DNA from: Isoetes taiwanensis
Lineage: Eukaryota; Streptophyta; Lycopodiopsida; Isoetales; Isoetaceae
NCBI GenBank assembly: GCA_021234155.1
Contig: JAJEKV010000047.1
Span: 2,530,494-2,594,493 of the forward strand
Direction of reading: 5' to 3'
DNA: 64,000 nt
Position 1 is the first letter of the stretch. Every line of letters starts with the position of its first letter. Shown here in pieces: positions 57,704 through 64,000 of the stretch. Made by a program: the position numbers and the translations under genes. The notes below the pieces were generated by a model. The model searched no databases. It was given only the letters and a program-made list of their open reading frames with translations, and was not told where the DNA came from.

Positions 57704-59694
57704 GGTATGATCCCGATAGAGAATAATTGTGTGCTTGATTTTTTGAAGCTTTTATAGTAAAAACTATAATGCTAGTCATATGGTGGTGGTCGTGGTAGTG
57801 GTGGTGCCTTTACAATATTGGCTTGAATAGATGTAACTAATAAAAATGTTTCACCACTTATATACAATATTGAGTTTAGTATGCTATAGACCATATGGTT
57901 TCACTTCAATTCACTTCAACCAATACATCTCTTTATCAAGTTCTGATGCATTTCCAATGTGATGCTCCTCATTCCAATTCTACTTCTTTTTCGTTTTATG
58001 CTTTAATAAATGACTCCATACAAAATTACATGTCAATATACTATTTTAATATTGCATTCTTTTTATCGTCAATTAAAAAAAGATGGATGTTGGCTTACAT
58101 GCTCTATATGTACTTCTTTAAAAACTCATAAAAGCAAGTGTTTTCCCAGCAGTTAACTTTCATGGCCAATAAGAATCTTGTTCAATCCAATTGTTAAGGA
58201 TATTGAAGGATGTTGGTTTATGTATAGAACTCCTTTGAAAACTTCTGAAGAGGACTAGAATAGAACAAAAAATTTAACATCCATGGAGAACAATTATGGC
58301 CATGAGACGATACAAAGCATGGCAAAAGCCCAAATGAAACTAGGACAGGAACAAAGGCCAACCAATCAAATCAATCTTAAGATTATATTGCAATACTATA
58401 TTGTTTAGGCTATCTATACATAGGTTGGATGGTCAGTGGTCTTGAATAATTGTTTTGCCTCCATGATAAACGACCCACTTCATTTAGATCAGTGCTTCTC
58501 TCATTTTATATAGCTCCTCCTGATGTTACAAAACTTTGAAGGAGAGAGGCCTTCATGTAGTGAGAAGTCCTTGAGATGATATGCTTAAGAATATAGAGTC
58601 GACTAAATGCATCTCAAAATTGAATCAGAAGGTAGGGAGGATGACCAGGTCTTACAACTCCCACCAGACAAGCATATTCAATCCCACTAACATATACATG
58701 CATGACATTGTCTGCATCTCTGCAATCCTTATGATATGTAGATTCGGGGTTCTAGTATCTAAGCGATGATCATTCTCATCCGTCTGATGCTGATATTCTT
58801 GTTCCACTACACCTTCTGGTGGAGAAGTTTGCACTCCACCTCAAAAGGACATCTAGCTTGTGACTGCAAACCTAGTCCACACTGACACACTAATGTTTTC
58901 CCTGTATAAAAATCTTGTTCAATTCAATTATTAAGAATTTTGAGACAAATGTGAATCCATTTCAAAATATCTTGTTCAATTCAATTGTTAAGAATTTTGA
59001 GACAAATGTGAATCCATTTCAAAATATCAAAGTATCGTGCACCCTAATAGAGGCTTGAACATGAGATCTCATGAGATCTCGCAAATGTCAAACTGTGACC
59101 TCACAAACATTAGACCATCCAACTAACCAAATATGATAGCTGTCAATATGTTCAAATACCTTTGGCCTTTCTCAAGCACCACTTCCATAACCTTATCCAA
59201 CAAATGTTATGTCTTAATTTTATTGAAATGACTGGTTACATTTTGTTCTTGATTTGTAATTTTACTTTGTGAAGACGAAGCTTTAAAAATTTCCAATCTA
59301 AATAAAAAACTTTTGTTATAGGCCGGATGTGAGTGCCAATGAAGGAATACATTAGTGTTTTACTATGTAAGAGATGCTATAATTGAGATATCGAGTTGAG
59401 ATTTCCTCTCTTTCATATCTTGGTAATTATGGAGTGAATATTTTACAAATAAAAGGTACAGCACTTCAAACATGATTTTTACTTCATTTGCTAACATAAA
59501 TTAGACGTTCTTTTAGGAGAATTATGAGCAGTACAATAGTACATGCATTTTGAGGATGGAATCTAATTATATATTTTCAACTTGCTATGAAATAAATTAT
59601 TATTATCCTTATGTAGTTGTAGAGGTTTGTACAATATAGTACATGCACTTTGAGAGTGGAATCTAATTATATAAATATTCTCAACGCGTCGGAG
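57704..59694. other. No gene; retroposon tail and 57-bp tandem duplication
   Basis: At 58258-58330 the plus strand reads CTAGAATAGAACAAAAAATT then CATCCATGGAGAACAATTAT, the reverse complement of the shared LINE/SINE end, so an element lies in minus orientation to the right. At 58913-58969 and 58970-59026 a 57-bp unit (starting TCTTGTTCAATTCAATT) is duplicated with one difference. The words GTCATATGGTGGTGGTCGTG at about 57777 are simple sequence. No coding gene is supported. Confidence 0.5.
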
Positions 59695-60095
59695 TGGGAT
59701 CCCGGAGGACGAGATAACAACCGCCACGGCCAGGGATCCCAGAGGAGGGGATAACCATTGCCGATCCTAGGGGAGGTTATCAGCCCGGGCCAGAGGGGAT
59801 CCCAGGGAAGGGGATCTCCGTGGTGATCCCAGAGGACGGGATCACAACTGCCCGGGGCTGGGATCCCAGAGGAGAGGATAACCACTGCCGATCCCGAGGG
59901 AGGTTATCAGCCCGTGACAGGGGATCTCGGCAGAGGGAATCTCCGACAGTGATCCCAGAGGATGGGACCACAACTGCCATGGGCCGAGAAGGGGATAACC
60001 ACTTCCGATCTCAGGGGGAGGTTATCAGCCCGAGCTAGGGGATCCAGGGAAAGGGGATCTCCGGCGGTGATCCCAGAGGATGGGATCTCCGCAGG
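59695..60095 (+). repeat. GC-rich GATCCCAGAGGA minisatellite, about 120-bp period
   Basis: A bit more than three units are marked by GAGGTTATCAGCCC at about 59774, 59901 and 60018. Each unit contains GATCCCAGAGGA, GGATAACCACTGCCGATC and GGGGATCTCCG. Spacings are 127 and 118 bases. The block is much more GC-rich than its flanks and full of GATC. Predicted proteins across it are repeats of composition only. Confidence 0.88.
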
Positions 60096-60699
60096 CGGCT
60101 AAGATTTGATGGTGGATTGGATGGTCCAAATGGTCCAGAAGGTATGTGGGCTTGTCAATACCCGAAATGGGGGTTTGGGAACAGATTCCGTCAAGGAAGG
60201 GTGGGGATCCCCGAGGACGATATTTCTAGCACTGGGATCCATGAAACAAGAATAAATATATCCGCACCCCTTTGATTCATAGAATAAGAGTTCCACTTTT
60301 GGAGCATTTTTGCACGCATATCAATTTGTGGTTTCATTTTGTGGTCATGCCTTTAGGTTGAGCAAAATCAAGCATTTCCAGTTTATGTCAGCAAGTGATG
60401 GCGCAGCTCTGAAACGCACTCTGGAGAAAGTTATGGAGATAAACTACGACAGACTTTTGTTTGGTTTATGATTCTCGTGTGGTGAGGAGCAATAGATCCT
60501 TGTTTAATGTTTCTCTTCTATGGAGCATTCCGGAAATGTATCGAGTTTTATGCCTTTTCTTATACAGGAACAAGAACAATGAAATCAGTTCGACTGTCTA
60601 TTGTTCTCATATTCCAAGTCTACAATGGGCAAATAAATGTGAAATTTTGGTTTCTTATATGTGGGCTTCATGTTTGCATTTACATCACATATCATTTAT

Positions 60700-60900
60700 G
60701 TCTCTATCTATTGATCTATTGCATTTCAATAGGAAGTTATTCCATTCATCTATATCTGATTCATGAGGGCACGAGGGTCTCTATCTATTGATCTATTGCA
60801 TTTCAATGACTTCCTATCTATTGATCTAATGCATTTCACTGGGAAGTCATTCCATTTATCTCTCCTTCATGAATCTAATTCATGAGGGCAACCCTCGCAC
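60700..60900 (+). repeat. Tandem repeats with TCTATCTATTGATCTATTGC
   Basis: The phrase CTATCTATTGATCTATTGCATTTCA occurs in shortened and full form at about 60704, 60781 and 60815, with ATTCATGAGGGCA at about 60760 and 60880. This makes two full units of about 75-110 bases with an extra internal partial copy. Confidence 0.75.
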
Positions 60901-62159
60901 GACATCACCTTGTAGATTTCTTTTTTTTTGTACAATTATAAATGTTTAATTTTGTTTCTTTTCTGTACAAATATAAATAAAAGGCTGCTTATATACAAGT
61001 GTCAATGGGTCATGTTAATGTTTTTTCTTTCTTTTTTTTTTGTTCCATTGAATCTTGGCATATTGCCAAAAATATCCAGATCTACGGTGCATAAATATAC
61101 ACCTCACACCCCCGTATACTAGAGCGCTCCCCTGCCTGTGTAGGTAAATATAAAAATATGTATGCAAATGGCAAATACATCGCCACGAACCATTGCAAAG
61201 GGAAGAGAATGCTTTTGCAATTAAAAACTCGCAGTACCTCTCCGGACCTCTCGGGAATCTGTAAACACCTTTGCAAGAATCTAGAAATCTAAGGCGGCAC
61301 AATCTGAGAATCTAAGAAACTAAGGTGGCAAGGCCGAATTCGTGCTGCACAATCCGAAACAGAGCTTCTAAAGTTTGCCAAGCTCAACAAGGCTGATTTG
61401 CCCTACAAAACAAGGGCCGGATCTGTAGTCATCAGATCGGAGCCCTGCTTCAGAAACAGAAGCCCACAGCCAATAGCATATACATTCTTTTTGCACAAGA
61501 AAGAAATACAAGCAACGACCACTTGGAAGAGAGAATCTTAACATGATCATAATCAAACAGAGCCTTCATAGGATTGGCATATTCCTACTTAAGCCGAAGT
61601 TTTGCCTCCAAATTTCTCTAGCCCAAGAAACGCAATGGTCGCCGCCAGATTTGTAGATGACCTAGCTAAAAGAAGAAGTTCACACTGAGTTCTAAAATGG
61701 AACTATCAGAAAAGGAAAGGAAAAACCAAAACCGCTCTAAATTAGAACCACTAAAAAAAGCAAATAACTAGCAGAACTGCAGGGTTGGGAAGAAGGCTAG
61801 GCAGTCGGGTTCGCGTTGGTTTTTTTTCCGTGGTATTTCGAAGATCGGGGGCGACCTTCTTAGGGTTTTTTTTTTTCCTTCCGGTATGCCTGCAAAGGCT
61901 TGGATTCCTTTGAGAGATGATATGGAGTTTTAAGAATTGCGCGTTGACTTCCCAATTACTACTTTGATATGATGCCAAATGGAATTGTGTGCGAACGGGA
62001 ATTATACACATAAGGAAAAGGAATGCCAACGAAGATATGGATCTGTGTGAATGGCCAAGAAGGAAAAGAATGGTCATTAGAGGTAAGTAATACACATAGA
62101 AGGTTTAAAGATGTAAATTAAAGGAAGTATTTGCACTAGAGAGGCTTTACCCTATACAA
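60901..62159. other. No gene seen
   Basis: AT-rich with T runs at about 60921, 61031 and 61868. No coding or inverted-repeat structure is supported. Confidence 0.4.
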
Positions 62160-62790
62160 AGTAGAGAGGAATATCAAGTATATTCCAAGGATTGTCCAAT
62201 GTGATGCGCTTCCCAAGTATACGAGATTGGTATTTGTGGGCCAAAGCCTTATGGTTAAATGACGTAAACGCCTCGTACGGCGGAGTGGGGATTACCTTAA
62301 ACCCCACAACACAACCGTGTCAAAATGAGCAGCAATGTGTCAACATATGAATCTTGCATCGTACACCCCTTACTGGGTCCCTGCTATGGAGAATCCGCGT
62401 CACGGCATCGCCTTGGAAATGTACGGTTCCTCCTCGTAAAGTGGGGACTACCACAGGTTTTGGAGATTGTCAAGTATATTCTAAGTGTCGTCCAAGTCGA
62501 TGCACTTCCCAAGTATTTTTGAATGGCATTTTAAGGCGAAAGCCTTATGGTTGAATCAGGTTTTCTCCGCGATCCCCACTACTCAATCATGTCAAAATAA
62601 GCGTTTGTTAAAAAAGACTAGACTATTGTGGTCAAAAGTCCTAGTGGAAAAAGGCCAAAGTGCTATATAGGAATTAAAAGCCTCAGTATTGGGCATCAAA
62701 CAACTACTTCAACATGCTTAAAGGTTTAATGTGTTGGAGATGTACCGTTTCCCCTCGCACGGCGAAGTGGTTACCACAGGTTTTGAAACG
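62160..62790. repeat. Diverged direct repeats next to the helicase fragment
   Basis: Two copies, about 305 bases apart, share CTTCCCAAGTAT, AAAGCCTTATGGTT and TGTCAAAAT (62205-62330 and 62505-62600). A second word set, ATGTACGGTTCCTCCTCG and GACTACCACAGGTTTTG (62420-62465), recurs as ATGTACCGTTTCCCCTCG and GGTTACCACAGGTTTTG (62738-62785). The last copy ends at the stop codon of the helicase frame. They could be subterminal repeats of a mobile element that carries the helicase. Confidence 0.55.
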
Positions 62791-62791
62791 A

Positions 62792-63559
62792 CTACATTAG
62801 CAGCGTCTTGTTCGACTGGAAGTTCGCCGTCGTGATCGGCGACACAATCAATAGTTGTTTCCTGTCCTTGATTCGCGAGAGCATCACGTACAGTAGCCCA
62901 GGCGTGAACGCCCTTCTCACGACCATGATTGTGTTGCCTTCTATTGTGGAGCTCTTGCTCTTGTGCCCCGTCATGGCGTATGCGAGCCCGAACGAGAACG
63001 TCTTCTTGAAGATGGTCCTGGGCCCCTGGTGCCTGTACTCGACCAGCGTTTTTTTGACCTGCATGTGGTGGAGGAAGTCGACGATGTAGACCATGATGCC
63101 TTTCGCGTCCCCTGTTTGCTTGTCGGTCTCTATGTATGCGACTATTCCTGTCGTTCCGTTGACTACTTCTCCCGGTATGTCGATGTTAGTGACGATTACG
63201 ACTCTGCATCCCACGGCGACGTAAGGTATCTGGTGGAATGCCGGGTCGTCGGTCCAGCTGCTCATCCCATCTTCTGGTGTTGCGTTGGTTTGTACTCGTA
63301 TCTCGTGGACACGTTCGCTGGGGAACATCTTGATCATGGTCATCGCGTTGTAATGTCGGACGTCCTCATGGTGGGTGCACAACACCGCGGTGTTTCGGTC
63401 GATCTTGCGGAGCGCTTCCTCTCTGTCGATGATGGGGTCCCAGCGTTTGCGTATGAAACAACATATGAAGAAGCCAAATAAGAAAATGGCTAAACATGTT
63501 GAGAAATATGGATGCATTTTGAACATGTTCCAGTTTGAGATTTTAGGGCATGTTGCCAA
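62792..63559 (-). pseudogene. PIF1-like helicase, C-terminal part
   Basis: Residues about 42-120 resemble the linker region of PIF1 family helicases (AVLCTHHEDVRHYNAM), and 117-140 read GCRVVIVTNIDIPGEVVNGT TGIV with the usual G-x-x-V-x-x-x-x-N and VNGT(T)G pattern. AYAMTGHKSKSSTI (193-206) is motif V-like (AYAMTIHKSQG in the family) and LLYVMLSRIKD (222-232) is motif VI. Walker A and B motifs are missing, so this is only the last third of a helicase. The first 36 residues are hydrophobic and do not fit, so true homology likely starts near residue 37. The coding part is GC-richer than the flanks. It could be from a Helitron/Helentron-type element or a decayed host PIF1; no Rep domain is present in the window. 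Confidence 0.8.
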
Positions 63560-64000
63560 TCGACAACGAGGCGAACATATTGGAAAAGCAATTTATTCGG
63601 GAGTATAACACTGTTTTGAATGGCTATAACAATTTGCGTGGCAATCCTTCAAGTAGTTTTGGTATTTTAGGAGGAATGGGAAATTTTGAAATAAAACAAC
63701 GTTCTATGTAGAGTTGAATGGTAGACGTAAATTGATCATTATTGCATTTGTATTTGTATGGGACGCTGAAATTGAAAAATGTGTTATGTGTACTATAGAT
63801 TCATGCACACATTGGTATTTGTATAATGATGTATAGATGGCATATGATAATGTAAGATTTCTATTGGATCATTTTTGTTGGAAGCATGTTCTGTTTACAA
63901 CCATTGTTGTGGAGGCATCATAGGGATAAATAAGTTGTATAACTCTAATCAATAAATTCACCTGGAATTTTGACCTAGAATTTTAAATTTATAAACTCAT
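63560..64000. other. No gene seen up to the window edge
   Basis: AT-rich end of the window. No coding continuation of the helicase fragment could be found here on the minus strand. Confidence 0.4.

Noticed and set aside
9575-58330. CRISPR-like arrays in the short tandem repeats
   Set aside because: Repeats are degenerate, lack unique equal-sized spacers, and the context is a plant nuclear genome.
59667-60038. Reading frames in the GC-rich minisatellite
   Set aside because: They are translations of the 120-bp repeat in several frames with no independent protein features.

Overview
The window looks like repeat-rich nuclear DNA of a land plant. The evidence is one intact gene for a CLE signalling peptide, a MuDR-type transposase with SWIM finger and zinc knuckle, L1-type LINEs carrying the plant zf-RVT zinc domain, a Ty3/gypsy pol, and AT-rich DNA with sparse genes and no operon structure. 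The absence of any well-preserved host gene over most of 64 kb fits a large, transposon-filled genome such as that of a fern or lycophyte, but the lineage is an inference.

Layout: 1-4.6 kb is a decayed gypsy pol on the minus strand, split by a 2.2 kb insertion. 4.8-5.8 kb is a TGG/CCA-rich low-complexity block that switches strand. 5.9-9.4 kb holds unknown coding fragments, a LINE 3' end, a hairpin-bearing direct repeat and a SINE copy. 9.7-12.9 kb is a MULE whose transposase is broken by a MITE, followed by repeat arrays to 13.8 kb. 15.0-17.9 kb is an L1-type LINE with a poly(A) tail. 17.9-22.1 kb is nearly featureless. 22.5-31.4 kb is a nest: an old LINE was hit by a younger 5'-truncated LINE, which was in turn hit by a 4.0 kb terminal-inverted-repeat element with an 8-bp target duplication. 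A sister LINE copy lies next to it. 32-37 kb holds direct repeats, serial hairpins, a MITE and tRNA-derived SINE material. 41.0-41.4 kb is the CLE gene with a candidate TATA box, in a region with few repeats. 44-46.2 kb has a decayed LINE and a tandem pair of tRNA-like SINE units. 46.5-57.7 kb is a third LINE with recognisable ORF1 and ORF2, split by a 5.4 kb element with a 9-bp target duplication that carries an 870-bp internal tandem duplication. 59.7-60.1 kb is a GC-rich minisatellite. 62.2-63.6 kb holds direct repeats and the C-terminal part of a PIF1-like helicase.

The only gene likely to serve the host is the CLE prepropeptide, a secreted hormone precursor. Almost everything else is mobile DNA, mostly inactive, and several insertions can be ordered in time from target duplications. 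A recurring theme is a LINE/SINE 3' module ending in pentanucleotide repeats (TATTC)n, present at seven or more places; three of these copies have a 5' double hairpin whose stems change in a compensatory way.
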